NCBI GenBank assembly: GCA_037045055.1
Contig: JBAOHJ010000003.1
Span: forward strand, 992,001-1,056,000
DNA: 64,000 nucleotides
Source of the DNA: Phosphoribacter sp037045055
Lineage (GTDB): Bacteria; Actinomycetota; Actinomycetes; Actinomycetales; Dermatophilaceae
Reading direction: 5' to 3'
Shown: positions 10,016 to 18,289 of the stretch, in pieces
How positions within the stretch are numbered: position 1 is the first letter of the stretch
Layout of the letters: each line of letters begins with the position of its first letter
Translations under genes and position numbers: made by a program
Notes under the pieces: model-generated
What the model was told of the DNA's origin: nothing
Database searches by the model: none
Seen by the model: the letters and a program-made list of their open reading frames with translations, nothing else

Positions 10016-10939
10016 ATGTCCAACGATGCCTCCTCGGTGCTCGTCGACGGGCCGTGGGAGCACCGGTTCGTCGCCGCGAACGGGGCGCGGTTCCACGTCG
10101 CGGTCGCCGGCGAAGGGCCGCTGGTGCTGCTGCTGCACGGCTTCCCGCAGTTCTGGTACGCCTGGCACCACCAGCTGCCCGCCCTGGCCGAGGCCGGCTA
10201 CCAGGCCGTCGCGGTGGACCTGCGCGGCTTCGGGGCCTCGGACAAGCCGCCCAAGGGCTACGACACCTACACCTCGACGGCCGACGCCGCCGCGTTGGTG
10301 CGCTCGCTCGGGCACGAGCGGGCCGTCGTCGCCGGGCAGGGCCTCGGGGGGTGGATCGCCTGGTCGATGCCGGCGTTGCAGCCGCAGGTCACCGCTGGGG
10401 TGGCCGCCCTGTCGATGCCGCATCCGATCGTCATGCAACGCGCCGGGTGGCGCAACCGGGCCCAGCGTCGGGTGTCTCGGTACCTGCTGGACCTGCAGTG
10501 GCCGTTCGTCGCCGAGCGGCGGTTCTCGGCCGAGGCCGGCGACCGCGAGGTCCACACGCTGCTGAGCGCCTGGGCCGGCCCGGGCGGGCCGTTCCCCACC
10601 GACGCCGACGTACGCCGCTACGCCGGCGCCATGGCCCTGCCGTTCGTCGCGCACTCCGCGGCGGAGTACTACCGCTGGATCGGGCGCAATCAGGTGCGCC
10701 TCGACGGGCCGCTGTTCAACCGCAGGGTCGGCGAGCCCATCGTTGTGCCGGTGCTGCATCTGCAGGGCAGCGCCGACGGCTGTGTCCTGGCCCCGGCCAC
10801 CGGCGGCTCGCAGGCCTTCGTCCGCGGCCGCTATACCGACGTGCTCGTCGAGGGCGCCGGCCACTTCCTGGCCGAGCAGGCCCCGGACCGGGTGACCGCG
10901 GCGATGCTCGCCTGGCTCGGCGCGCTGTCACCGGCCTGA
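10016..10939 (+). CDS. Epoxide-hydrolase-like alpha/beta hydrolase lacking the usual nucleophile
   Basis: A 307-residue alpha/beta-hydrolase with the HGFPQFWYAWHHQ oxyanion/HGxP motif near residue 42, DLRGFGASDKP near 72 and GAGHFLAEQAP with the catalytic His near 280. At the nucleophile elbow the sequence is VVAGQGLGGW: where epoxide hydrolases have Asp (GHDWGG) and esterases Ser (GHSxGG), there is Gly. Unless another residue acts, the protein cannot do standard alpha/beta-hydrolase chemistry. Position matches the EphE-like gene of the mycobacterial block. Fold call is firm, activity uncertain. Confidence 0.85.
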   Translation: MSNDASSVLVDGPWEHRFVAANGARFHVAVAGEGPLVLLLHGFPQFWYAWHHQLPALAEAGYQAVAVDLRGFGASDKPPKGYDTYTSTADAAALVRSLGHERAVVAGQGLGGWIAWSMPALQPQVTAGVAALSMPHPIVMQRAGWRNRAQRRVSRYLLDLQWPFVAERRFSAEAGDREVHTLLSAWAGPGGPFPTDADVRRYAGAMALPFVAHSAAEYYRWIGRNQVRLDGPLFNRRVGEPIVVPVLHLQGSADGCVLAPATGGSQAFVRGRYTDVLVEGAGHFLAEQAPDRVTAAMLAWLGALSPA

Positions 10940-11088
10940 GCGGGGCGCCGCGACGCCTGGGTCGGCGGGTGCCGCCGCGGTATGCCGCGCGGTATGCCGC
11001 CCGCGCCCGCACCGCGAACCGCGCACCGGTGTCGGCGTCAGTCGCGGTGTGCCGCCCCCCACCGCGGGTCGGGCCCCGTCCGGCGCTC

Positions 11089-12294
11089 TCACCCCGCGGT
11101 GCAGGCCCCCACGGCCACCGGCTCGGCCGAGGTGGCCGCCGCCTGCAGCACCGGGCGCGCCTCGGCCAGCGTCACGGCATACCCGGTGAGGTCGTCGTCG
11201 AGGGACCGGGCGAAGACGATGCCGGCGACCCGGCCGGCGGCATCCAGCAAGGGCCCGCCGCTGTTGCCGTGCTCGACCCGGGCGTAGACGGAGTAGACCT
11301 CGCGGTGCACGCCAGGGTGGCCGTAGATGTCCGAGCCGACGGCATCGAGCGTGGTGCGCACCCGGGCCGCGTCCAACCGCAGCGGCCCGTCGAGGGGATA
11401 CCCGGCGACGACGGCGTCCTCGCCCCGCTCGAGCACGCCACCGAGGGTGAGCGGCTCGGCGGTGAGCCCCTCGACGGCCAGGACGGCCAGGTCGCGGGCG
11501 GGGTCGAAGACGACCACCCGTGCCGGCAGCGCCCGGCGCGACCCGGGCGCCTGGACCGTCGGGCCGGGCATCCCCGCGACCACGTGGGCGTTGGTCACCA
11601 CGCGCTCGGGCGCGACGACGAAACCGCTGCCCTCCTGCCCGCGCGAGCACGCCGACGCCAGCCCGCTCACCTTGACCACGGACGCCGACGCCCGGACCAC
11701 CTCGGCTGCGGACGCGAGGCCCGCGGCGGGAGGCTCGACCGCCGTGATCGGCTCGCGCCCCATCCCCTCGAACACTCGCGGGAAGCCGCCCCGGTCGAGC
11801 ACTTGACGGAACGCCGTGAACAGCGCCGCGGTCTGCGGCGGCACCACCGCGTCGATGGCCCGTAGCACGGCCGACTGACCGATCGGGCGTGCCAGGACAC
11901 TGCTCGACGCCCGCAACCCCCCCGCCACGAACCACAGCAGCACGGAGGCGGCCGAGACGGTGGCCAGGGCGCCGAAGGCGGAGTCGAGGGTGCGAGCCGG
12001 GCCGGGATGCACCCGAGCGCGCAGTCGCCGCCCGACGGCGATCGCCAGCCGCTGCCCCGCCGACGCCATGAAGAACACCCCGAGGATCAACACTATCCGA
12101 GCGCCCAGATCGTTGTTCTGGGCCCACGCCCACCCCTGCACCAGCCCGGGCAGCCAGATCATCCCGACCACACCACCGCCGAGAAACCCGACCAACGACA
12201 GCGCCGAGACAACCAGCCCGTGCCGGAACCCGGACACGGCATACCCGATGAGCACGACGCCCAGGACGACGTCGAGCACGGCCCCGTTACCCAT
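11089..12294 (-). CDS. marP: MarP-like membrane serine protease (CvpA + trypsin-like)
   Basis: A 401-residue protein. The N-terminal CvpA/colicin V-like region has about four transmembrane segments (residues 1-140), followed by a periplasmic trypsin-like domain. Catalytic His is in VVTNAHVVAGM (about residue 240), Asp in DPARDLAVL (about 268) and Ser in EHGNSGGPLLD (about 342). In M. tuberculosis MarP (Rv3671c) protects against acid and oxidative stress; the same architecture and the neighbouring nudix-nth-crp order support orthology. The ATG at 12294 is 14 bases after the end of the nudix gene, so co-transcription is likely. Confidence 0.92.
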   Translation of the reverse strand: MGNGAVLDVVLGVVLIGYAVSGFRHGLVVSALSLVGFLGGGVVGMIWLPGLVQGWAWAQNNDLGARIVLILGVFFMASAGQRLAIAVGRRLRARVHPGPARTLDSAFGALATVSAASVLLWFVAGGLRASSSVLARPIGQSAVLRAIDAVVPPQTAALFTAFRQVLDRGGFPRVFEGMGREPITAVEPPAAGLASAAEVVRASASVVKVSGLASACSRGQEGSGFVVAPERVVTNAHVVAGMPGPTVQAPGSRRALPARVVVFDPARDLAVLAVEGLTAEPLTLGGVLERGEDAVVAGYPLDGPLRLDAARVRTTLDAVGSDIYGHPGVHREVYSVYARVEHGNSGGPLLDAAGRVAGIVFARSLDDDLTGYAVTLAEARPVLQAAATSAEPVAVGACTAG

Positions 12295-12308
12295 GGCGCG
12301 ACACGGCC

Positions 12309-13022
12309 CTACCGCCCCTGCCAGTACCGCTCGGGCACCGGCCGACGGACGTCGCGGTCCCAGGGCCGGGTGCGCCCGGCCAGCTCCAACAGCTTGTCGA
12401 CGACTCCGGCGGTGAAGCCCCACAGCAACAGGTCGTGCTCGTCGAGATCCCACGCCGGGCCGGAGTGCCCCGAGGGATACAGCGCGGTGTAGCGGTTGGC
12501 CGGGTCGGTGAGGAAGTCCACGGGCACGCTGAGCACCTGGGCGACCTCCTGCGGCTCGCCCACCGCGACCGGGGAGGGGGCCCGCCACCACCCCACCACG
12601 GTGGTCACCGCATACCCGCTCACCGGCACCCACAGCGCCGGCAGCTGCCCGACGACCTCGACGCCCCCCGGGTCGAGGCGGATCTCCTCGGCCGCCTCGC
12701 GCAGCGCCGCCCCCACGGCTCCGCCGTCGCCCGGGTCGATGCCCCCGCCCGGGAACGCGATCTGCGCCGGGTGCTTGCGCAGGGTGTGGGCGCGTTCGAT
12801 GAGCAGCAGCGACTCCTCGCCACGGGGGCCGGGGCCGAACAGGGCGAGCACAGCCGAGTGGCGGACCCCGTCGTCGGGGGGCAGGAACCGCGAGTACCAC
12901 TGCGGCGCCACCTCGGCGGCCTCTCGGGGGATCCGGTCGACCCACTCCGGCCGTGCCCAGCCGCCGGCCCGGGGCGGGGGCTGGAAGGTCGTGCCGTGGG
13001 CGACGGCGTGCGGACCGGTCAT
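12309..13022 (-). CDS. Nudix hydrolase, CoA-pyrophosphatase type
   Basis: A 237-residue Nudix protein with SLLLIERAHTLRKHPAQIAF followed by the box FPGGGIDPGDGGAVGAALRE and AAEEIRL. The HPGQ-type segment before the box and the LREAAEEI pattern are those of NudL/coenzyme A diphosphatases. The Gly that normally follows EE-I in the Nudix box is Arg here (EEIRLD), a departure at a loop position. The start ATG overlaps the end of nth by 4 bases (ATGA), showing translational coupling in an nth-nudix-marP operon, as in mycobacteria. Confidence 0.88.
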   Translation of the reverse strand: MTGPHAVAHGTTFQPPPRAGGWARPEWVDRIPREAAEVAPQWYSRFLPPDDGVRHSAVLALFGPGPRGEESLLLIERAHTLRKHPAQIAFPGGGIDPGDGGAVGAALREAAEEIRLDPGGVEVVGQLPALWVPVSGYAVTTVVGWWRAPSPVAVGEPQEVAQVLSVPVDFLTDPANRYTALYPSGHSGPAWDLDEHDLLLWGFTAGVVDKLLELAGRTRPWDRDVRRPVPERYWQGR

Positions 13023-13735
13023 CGGGTCGGGGCCAGCTCGTAGGCCAGCAGGGCGGTGGCCTTGACGGGGTCGGTCTCCCCCGACCCGTATGCCGGGCAC
13101 CACCGGTCCACCGGGCAGGCCCCGCACGCGGGGCGGCGGGCGTGGCAGGTGCGTCGCCCGTGGAAGATCAGCACGTGGCTGAGCATCGTCCAGTCCTTGC
13201 GCTCGACGAGGGCACCGACCGCGTGCTCGACCTTGACCGGGTCGGTCTGCTGGGTCCACCCGAACCGGCGGACCAACCGCCCGACGTGTGTGTCCACGGT
13301 GATGCCGGGGACCCCGAAGGCGTCGCCCAGCACGACGTTGGCGGTCTTGCGGCCCACGCCGGGCAGGGTGACCAGATCGGCCAGCCGCCCCGGCACCTCG
13401 CCGTCGAAGCGCTCGACCAGGGCCGCGCCGAGCTTGATGATCGCGTCGGTCTTGGCGCGGAAGAACCCCGTCGAGCGCACCAGGTCCTGCAGGGTCGCCC
13501 GGTCGGCGGCGGCGTAGTCGGCGGCGCTGCGGTAACGGGCGAACACCGCCGGGGTGACGAGGTTGACCCTGACGTCGGTGGACTGGGCCGACAGGATGGT
13601 CGCGACGAGCAGCTCCAAGGGGGTGGTGAAGTCCAGCTCGCAGTGCGCGTCCGGATAGCGCTGGCGCAGCACCCGGTACATCCGCCGGGCCCGCCGAGTG
13701 CGGGCCAGCGGCGACTCGGGGCGAGCGGCGGTCAC
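13019..13735 (-). CDS. nth: Endonuclease III
   Basis: Base-excision repair glycosylase/AP lyase acting on oxidised pyrimidines. The helix-hairpin-helix LPGVGRKTANVVLGDAFG contains the catalytic Lys, and the catalytic Asp is in VDTHVGRLVRR. The C-terminal 4Fe-4S cluster ligands are visible as C-x6-C-x2-C-x5-C in CHARRPACGACPVDRWC. GTG at 13735 gives 238 residues; an upstream in-frame start would add a non-conserved stretch reaching into the crp promoter region. It is divergent from crp. Confidence 0.95.
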   Translation of the reverse strand: MTAARPESPLARTRRARRMYRVLRQRYPDAHCELDFTTPLELLVATILSAQSTDVRVNLVTPAVFARYRSAADYAAADRATLQDLVRSTGFFRAKTDAIIKLGAALVERFDGEVPGRLADLVTLPGVGRKTANVVLGDAFGVPGITVDTHVGRLVRRFGWTQQTDPVKVEHAVGALVERKDWTMLSHVLIFHGRRTCHARRPACGACPVDRWCPAYGSGETDPVKATALLAYELAPTR

Positions 13736-13826
13736 GGGGACAGGGTACGGGCCCGCGTGCGCGGGCCGGCGGCATACCAGCTTCGGCGTCCGGCTCCCCA
13801 CCGGCCCCGTGCGCCCCTGCTGCAAC

Positions 13827-13841
13827 GCCACGTGACGTGGC
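13827..13841. promoter_or_regulatory. 15-bp palindrome upstream of crp
   Basis: GCCACGTGACGTGGC is a perfect inverted repeat around a single G, ending 12 bases before the crp GTG codon and lying in the nth-crp divergent region. It does not match the TGTGA-N6-TCACA Crp consensus, so another regulator or post-transcriptional hairpin is possible. Confidence 0.45.
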
Positions 13842-13853
13842 ACACTGTGCGAC

Positions 13854-14531
13854 GTGGATCACGACGTCGTACGGCGGGCCCCTCTGTTCGCGGCCTTGGA
13901 CAACGAGGCGGCCCAGGTGCTGCTGCACGAGATGAGCAGCTCGCGCCTGGAGCGCGGCGACATCCTCTTCCACGAGGGCGACCCCGGCGACACGCTGTAC
14001 GTCATCGGCGAGGGCAAGGTCAAGCTCGGGCGCACCAGCAGCGACGGGCGGGAGAACCTCATCGCCATCCTCGGGCCGGGGGAGATGTTCGGCGAGCTGA
14101 GCCTGTTCGACCCCGGGCCCCGGACGATGACCGCGACGGCGGTCGCGGAGACCCAGCTCATGGGCCTGGGCAACGAGTCGCTGACCACGCTGCTGTCCGG
14201 TCGCCCAGAGGTGTCCAAGGCCTTGCTGGCCAGCCTGGCCAAGCGGCTGCGCCGCACCAACGAGCACCTGGCCGACCTGGTCTTCACCGACGTGCCGGGC
14301 CGGGTCGCCAAGGCGCTGCTCGACCTGGCCAACCGGTTCGGCCGGCCGGTCGAGGAGGGCGTCATGGTCGGCCACGACCTCACCCAGGAGGAGCTGGCCC
14401 AGCTCGTCGGCGCCTCCCGCGAGACGGTGAACAAGGCCTTGGCCGACTTCGCCACCCGGGGCTGGCTCAAGCTGGAGGCCCGAGCCGTGCTGCTGCTGGA
14501 CGTCGACCGGCTCAAGCGCCGGGCCCGCTGA
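13854..14531 (+). CDS. crp: Crp/Fnr-family cAMP receptor regulator
   Basis: A 225-residue global regulator, orthologous in position to mycobacterial Crp (Rv3676) and corynebacterial GlxR. The cyclic-nucleotide-binding domain has the phosphate-binding cassette GEMFGELSLFDPGPRTMTA with the usual Glu and Arg. The C-terminal winged helix has DLTQEELAQLVGASRETVNK as the recognition helix. The GTG start is the only start that retains the whole N-terminal domain. Its last 20 bases overlap the convergent metallo-hydrolase gene. Confidence 0.94.
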   Translation: MDHDVVRRAPLFAALDNEAAQVLLHEMSSSRLERGDILFHEGDPGDTLYVIGEGKVKLGRTSSDGRENLIAILGPGEMFGELSLFDPGPRTMTATAVAETQLMGLGNESLTTLLSGRPEVSKALLASLAKRLRRTNEHLADLVFTDVPGRVAKALLDLANRFGRPVEEGVMVGHDLTQEELAQLVGASRETVNKALADFATRGWLKLEARAVLLLDVDRLKRRAR

Positions 14532-15375
14532 GCGACGCGGTCGCATCCCCCGGTCGGTCGGTCCGCGGCAGCCGCGCGTGCAGGTAGTCCAGCTGGGCCC
14601 GCACGCTCAACTCCGCCGCCGCCCAGTTGGCCCGAGGCGCGTCGGTGTAGGCGATCTCGACGACCTGCCGAGGGGTCCGGGCTCCCGCCGCGACGGCCGC
14701 GCGCACCTGGTCGAGCCGTTCGGCCCGGTGCTCGAGGTAGAAGCGCAGCACCGCCGCCGCATCGGGCAGGTCGGGCCCGTGGCCGGGCAGGATCCGGGTC
14801 ACCGTGCCGGCCAGCGTGAGGTGCTCGATCCGCCCGAGGGAGTGCAGGTAGTCCTCCAGCCGCCCGTCCGGCCAGGCCACCACGGTGGTGCCTCGCCCGA
14901 GCACGGTGTCGCCGGTCAGCAGGGCGTTCTCGGCGGTCATGAGGAAGGACAGCGAGTCGCTGGTGTGCCCCGGTGTGGTGACGACCAGCAGCTCCAGGTC
15001 GCCGACGACGAGGCGGTCGCCGTCGCCGAGGTCGTCGTGGGCCCGGCCCAGCCGACGCACCGGCGCACCGCTGAGCTCGGCGAACCGCGCTGCGGCCTCG
15101 GCGTGGTCGGCGTGGTCGTGGGTGAGCAGGGTCAACCCGACCCGACCGCCCTCGCGGGTGGCCGCGGCCATGACCCGCTGCAGGTGCTCCTCGTGCAGCG
15201 GCCCCGGGTCGACCACGACGCACTCGTGCGCCCCCGGCTCGCGCAGCACCCAAGTGTTGGTGCCGTCGAGGGTCATCACCCCCGGGTTGCCGGCCAGCAC
15301 GCAGTAGGCCCGTTCGGTCACCGGCCCGGACGACCAGCCCCGCCCCGCCTGCGTGGACAGGTCGTATGCCGTCAC
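14512..15375 (-). CDS. Metallo-beta-lactamase-fold hydrolase
   Basis: A 287-residue MBL-fold enzyme with the metal motif THDHADHAEAA (HxHxDH), further ligands in TTPGHTSDSL and LTGDTVLG, and LPGHGPDLPDAA. The C-terminal winged-helix-like region is characteristic of the LACTB2/RNase-Z-like group. The same gene follows crp in mycobacteria (Rv3677c). The GTG at 15375 was chosen because GAGG lies 8 bases upstream and it leaves 28 bases after the previous gene; an upstream ATG at 15435 would overlap that gene. Substrate unknown. Confidence 0.88.
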   Translation of the reverse strand: MTAYDLSTQAGRGWSSGPVTERAYCVLAGNPGVMTLDGTNTWVLREPGAHECVVVDPGPLHEEHLQRVMAAATREGGRVGLTLLTHDHADHAEAAARFAELSGAPVRRLGRAHDDLGDGDRLVVGDLELLVVTTPGHTSDSLSFLMTAENALLTGDTVLGRGTTVVAWPDGRLEDYLHSLGRIEHLTLAGTVTRILPGHGPDLPDAAAVLRFYLEHRAERLDQVRAAVAAGARTPRQVVEIAYTDAPRANWAAAELSVRAQLDYLHARLPRTDRPGDATASLSGPGA

Positions 15376-15403
15376 CGCGCGGGCCTCGTCGCGCTGCGCA
15401 TCC

Positions 15404-16276
15404 TCAGCCCCCCTCGGCGTGCATCCGCGGTGCACCCGCCTGGTCGACTCGGAAGACCACCACCCCGTCGTCGCGCAGCGTGACGACCGGCTCCATCCGG
15501 CGGATCACCGGCTCCTCGGCGAAGAACTCCGTGGCGCTGGACGCCTGGGCCAGATCCTCGACGCAGCTGATCGTCGGCGGCAGCATCTGCACCCGACCGG
15601 CCGCGAAGTCCTCCAGCAGCTGCGCCGGGCGCACCCAGCCCCCGTGCTCGGCCTCCGAGGTCTGCGCGTCGGCCCGCTGGTGCTCGGGCATGAGGGCGAC
15701 GAAAAACCGCGTGTCGAAGCGGCGCGGCTCCACCGCGGGTGTGGTCCAGTGCGCGTGGGCACGCAGCAGGTCGGTGCGCAGGACCAGCCCCTCGCGGTGT
15801 AGCAGCTCGCCGAGGGACAGCTCCCGGGAGTTCAACGCGTCGCGAGCCGCCCGCCAGCTCGGGTCGCCGGCGTCCACGAGCGGGCCCTGCTCGGTCGGGC
15901 TGGCGAGCAGGACACCGCACTCCTCGAACACCTCCCGCACCGCGGCGACGACGAGCATCCGGGTGAGGTGGTCGTCGCAGCCCAGCCGCGCGGCCCACTG
16001 GACGACGCCCGGGCCGGCCCAGGGCAGGGCGGCGTCGTCGCGTCCGTCGATCCCGCCGCCGGGGAACACCATCGTGCTGGGGGCGAAGTCCATGGAGGCC
16101 ACCCGCTTGAGCATGTACACCTGCACCCCGTCGGCCTCGTCGCGCACGAGCATGACGGTCGCCGCCGGTCGAGGGCGCACCGGCTCCGGGGGGTCGGCGA
16201 GCACGGTGCGGTAGTGCCGCTGGGCTCTCTCGCGCGCCTCGGCGGTGTGCCCGAGGACGAAGTCGCGGTAGGTCAC
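15404..16276 (-). CDS. Nudix hydrolase with extended insertion
   Basis: A 290-residue protein. The Nudix fold starts at RPAATVMLVRDEADGVQVYM, the box begins VFPGGGIDGRDD, and after an insertion of about 35 residues the REVFEECGVLL half follows. This split-looking box is typical of a group of actinobacterial and proteobacterial Nudix proteins related to human NUDT19. The GTG at 16276 is preceded by a strong AGGAGG. It forms a probable transcript with the MBL-hydrolase gene downstream. Substrate unknown; CoA or acyl-CoA derivatives are possible. Confidence 0.85.
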   Translation of the reverse strand: MTYRDFVLGHTAEARERAQRHYRTVLADPPEPVRPRPAATVMLVRDEADGVQVYMLKRVASMDFAPSTMVFPGGGIDGRDDAALPWAGPGVVQWAARLGCDDHLTRMLVVAAVREVFEECGVLLASPTEQGPLVDAGDPSWRAARDALNSRELSLGELLHREGLVLRTDLLRAHAHWTTPAVEPRRFDTRFFVALMPEHQRADAQTSEAEHGGWVRPAQLLEDFAAGRVQMLPPTISCVEDLAQASSATEFFAEEPVIRRMEPVVTLRDDGVVVFRVDQAGAPRMHAEGG

Positions 16277-16292
16277 GATGCCTCCTGGGGAC

Positions 16293-16316
16293 GCGGCATA
16301 CCGGCCGGTATGCCGC
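16293..16316. terminator. Perfect 24-nt palindrome made of GGCATACC/GGTATGCC
   Basis: GCGGCATACCGG joined to its exact complement, between two minus-strand genes (RidA and Nudix). It is the second perfect hairpin in the window built from the dispersed octamer. A terminator or mRNA-stabilising hairpin downstream of ridA is the simplest reading. Confidence 0.55.
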
Positions 16317-16325
16317 GGGTGTTGG

Positions 16326-16799
16326 TCAGTCGCCGACCGCGACGGTGATCTCGACCTCGACCGGGGCGTCCAGCGGCAACGCGCAGACCCCCACTGCCGA
16401 GCGGGCGTGCACCCCGGCGTCGCCGAACGCGGCCCCGAGCAGCTCGCTGGCGCCGTTGACCACCGCGGGCTGCCCGGTGAACGCGGGATCGCAGGCGACG
16501 AACCCGACCACCTTGACCACCCGGGTGACCCGGTCCAGATCGCCGACGACGGACCTCACCGCCGCGATGGCGTTGAGGGCGCAGGTCTGGGCCAGCGCCT
16601 TGGCGGCCTCGGGGCCGATCAGCCCGGCACCCTCGCCGACCTTGCCGGTCGCCACCAGCGCCCCCGAGACCAAGGGCAGCTGCCCCGAGGTGAACACCAG
16701 CCGCCCCTCCTGCACGGCCGGCACGTATGCCGCCACCGGCGCGGCGACGTCGGGCACGGCGAGCCCGAGCCGGGCCAGGCGATCCTCCACGGCGCTCAT
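16326..16799 (-). CDS. RidA/YjgF-family protein
   Basis: A 157-residue member of the RidA family, which includes deaminases of reactive enamine/imine intermediates. Family features are VFTSGQLPLVSG, the alternating helix QTCALNAIAAVRSVVGDLDRV and FVACDPAFTGQPAVVNGAS. The key Arg of active RidA (usually in G-x-x-x-R-x-x-V near residue 105-110) corresponds to ARSAVGV, so activity is plausible. This matches the Rv3678c position. The downstream palindrome probably ends the transcript. Confidence 0.88.
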   Translation of the reverse strand: MSAVEDRLARLGLAVPDVAAPVAAYVPAVQEGRLVFTSGQLPLVSGALVATGKVGEGAGLIGPEAAKALAQTCALNAIAAVRSVVGDLDRVTRVVKVVGFVACDPAFTGQPAVVNGASELLGAAFGDAGVHARSAVGVCALPLDAPVEVEITVAVGD

Positions 16800-16811
16800 C
16801 GTCGACCCCGT

Positions 16812-16967
16812 TCAGCCGGTCGGGCGCTTGAGGTAGGCCACCAGGCCGGCCCCGTCGGGGCCGGGGACGACCTGGACCAGCTCCCACCCGTCGGCGCCCC
16901 ACTGGTCGAGGATCTGTTTGGTCGCGTGCACGATGATCGGCACGGTGGCGTACTCCCACGTCGTCAT
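16812..16967 (-). CDS. Small DUF4177-type protein
   Basis: A 51-residue protein, MTTWEYATVPI at the start and WGADGWELVQVVPG in the middle, the usual signature of DUF4177-like small proteins (a Trp-Glu-Tyr start and a DGWEL motif). Function unknown. It lies 12 bases before ridA and is probably co-transcribed. An upstream in-frame ATG would add six residues but has no better ribosome binding site. Confidence 0.75.
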   Translation of the reverse strand: MTTWEYATVPIIVHATKQILDQWGADGWELVQVVPGPDGAGLVAYLKRPTG

Positions 16968-17005
16968 GGACCTCACTGTATCCATCCCCCGCCCCGCCCT
17001 TCCGT

Positions 17006-17066
17006 CGCGAGAGCAGGCCAGCGGTCGCATCGACGGGCGTACGGCAACCACTGGCCTGCTCTCGCG
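17006..17066. repeat. REP-like inverted repeat, copy 1
   Basis: A perfect 16-bp inverted repeat (CGCGAGAGCAGGCCAG and its complement) with a 29-base spacer; the arms extend to 20 bp with one mismatch. A related element lies at 18157-18219, so the pair flanks a single gene. Confidence 0.8.
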
Positions 17067-17164
17067 TGGGGGCCGACGCGATCCATGCCCGAGCGCTGCG
17101 TCGGCGCGCGCCTGCCTGTGGATGACGCCGGCTTCCCGCCGCGGTATGCCGCGACGCTGGCGGG

Positions 17165-18070
17165 GTGCCCGCCCGCCCTGGCCCGCTGCCCGCGCCGCTG
17201 GATGCCCACCCCTTCACGGTGGCGCAGGCCGCCGCGCTCGGGGTGGCGCGATCCCGGGTCCGGCACGGGTCGCTGCTCGCCCCGGCGCGCGGGCTGCGGG
17301 TCCACCGCCCGCCCGCCTCGCTTGCCGAGCACGCTGCCGCGTTGGCGTTGGTGCTGCCCCGCCCGTTCGCTTTCTCCCATGCCAGCGCCGCGCAGCTGCA
17401 CGGCATACCGGTGCCGACCTCGTGGCAGATCGGCGCTCCGGTCGACGTCATCCGCCCGAGCGGACTGGCCGCCGTCGAGCGCCAAGGGGTGCGCGGCCAC
17501 CGGGGGCTGCAGCGACGCCGGGTGACGGAACGACGCGGGGTCCCCGTCACGTCGTTGCTCGACACCTGGTGCGACCTCGGTCCGATCCTGGGTCTCGACG
17601 AGCTCGTCGTGGCCGGCGACCACGTCGTCAACCACTGCCGTGATGGCACGGGCGCGTTGGCCGACGCCGTGGCGGGCCGTCGGGGCCACCGCGGCACCCG
17701 CCGACTGGCGCAGGCGCTGGCCCTGGTGCGCTCGGGCAGCGGGTCACCCATGGAGACCAGGGCGCGGCTGGTGTTCGCCGCGGCCGGCCTGCCGGAACCG
17801 GCGCTCAACGCCGACATCATCGAGGCGGGCGAGTGGCTTGCCCGCGGCGACTTCGTCTGGACCTCGGCGCGGGTGGTCGTGGAGTACGAGGGTGACCACC
17901 ACCGCACCAGTCGCACCCAGTGGTTGGCCGACATCGCTCACACCCAGATCCTCCAGGACCGCGGGTGGGTCGTGCTGCGGATCACCGCGCTGGATCTCGC
18001 CGGCCCGGCCCGCCGAGCGGCCATGGTCGATCGGATCCGGCGGGCCCTGGGGGTCCTCGCCTCGCCGTGA
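17165..18070 (+). CDS. AbiEi/DUF559-like protein with VSR-type nuclease C-terminus
   Basis: A 301-residue protein of a common actinobacterial family. The N-terminal region (AQAAALGVARSRVRHGSLL) resembles an AbiEi-type winged helix domain. The C-terminal region RVVVEYEGDHHRTSRTQWLADI with ILQDRGWVVLRITA resembles the DUF559/VSR endonuclease fold (E-Y-E-G-D-H-H in place of E-x-D-G). Whether it is an active nuclease is not known. It is bracketed by two related palindromic repeats. No partner toxin gene is present. GTG at 17165 was chosen as the first start that keeps the conserved N-terminus. Confidence 0.7.
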   Translation: MPARPGPLPAPLDAHPFTVAQAAALGVARSRVRHGSLLAPARGLRVHRPPASLAEHAAALALVLPRPFAFSHASAAQLHGIPVPTSWQIGAPVDVIRPSGLAAVERQGVRGHRGLQRRRVTERRGVPVTSLLDTWCDLGPILGLDELVVAGDHVVNHCRDGTGALADAVAGRRGHRGTRRLAQALALVRSGSGSPMETRARLVFAAAGLPEPALNADIIEAGEWLARGDFVWTSARVVVEYEGDHHRTSRTQWLADIAHTQILQDRGWVVLRITALDLAGPARRAAMVDRIRRALGVLASP

Positions 18071-18156
18071 TCCCCACCCCGCCCGCGCCCGGTGGGCGGC
18101 CCACCCGCAGCCACCCCGGAGCCACCCCTGCGACCACCCTGCAGGCAGCGTCCGGG

Positions 18157-18219
18157 CTCGAGAGCGGGCCAGTGGTGCCACCGCGGTGGTCGACAACGCC
18201 ACACGCCTGCTCTCGCGAG
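18157..18219. repeat. REP-like inverted repeat, copy 2
   Basis: An imperfect counterpart of the 17006 element: left arm CGAGAGCGGGCCAGTGGT and right arm GCCTGCTCTCGCGAG. The 13-base block GCCTGCTCTCGCG is identical in both copies. Lies between the AbiEi/DUF559-like gene and the ArsA-like gene. Confidence 0.7.
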
Positions 18220-18289
18220 GGTCGTGCCGGCGTGCGGCGTGGCCCGGGCCCCGCGGCGTGGTCCGCGGCGAACGGCATACCCTGTGGCC

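Noticed and set aside
13831..13850. Crp-binding site upstream of crp
   Set aside because: GTGACGTGGCAC lacks the six-base spacing of TGTGA-N6-TCACA; the palindrome is listed as unassigned.
12309..14546. A minus-strand open frame of 745 codons
   Set aside because: Only the part from 13022 downward (Nudix) has a family match; upstream it is antisense to nth and crp, a usual effect in GC-rich DNA.
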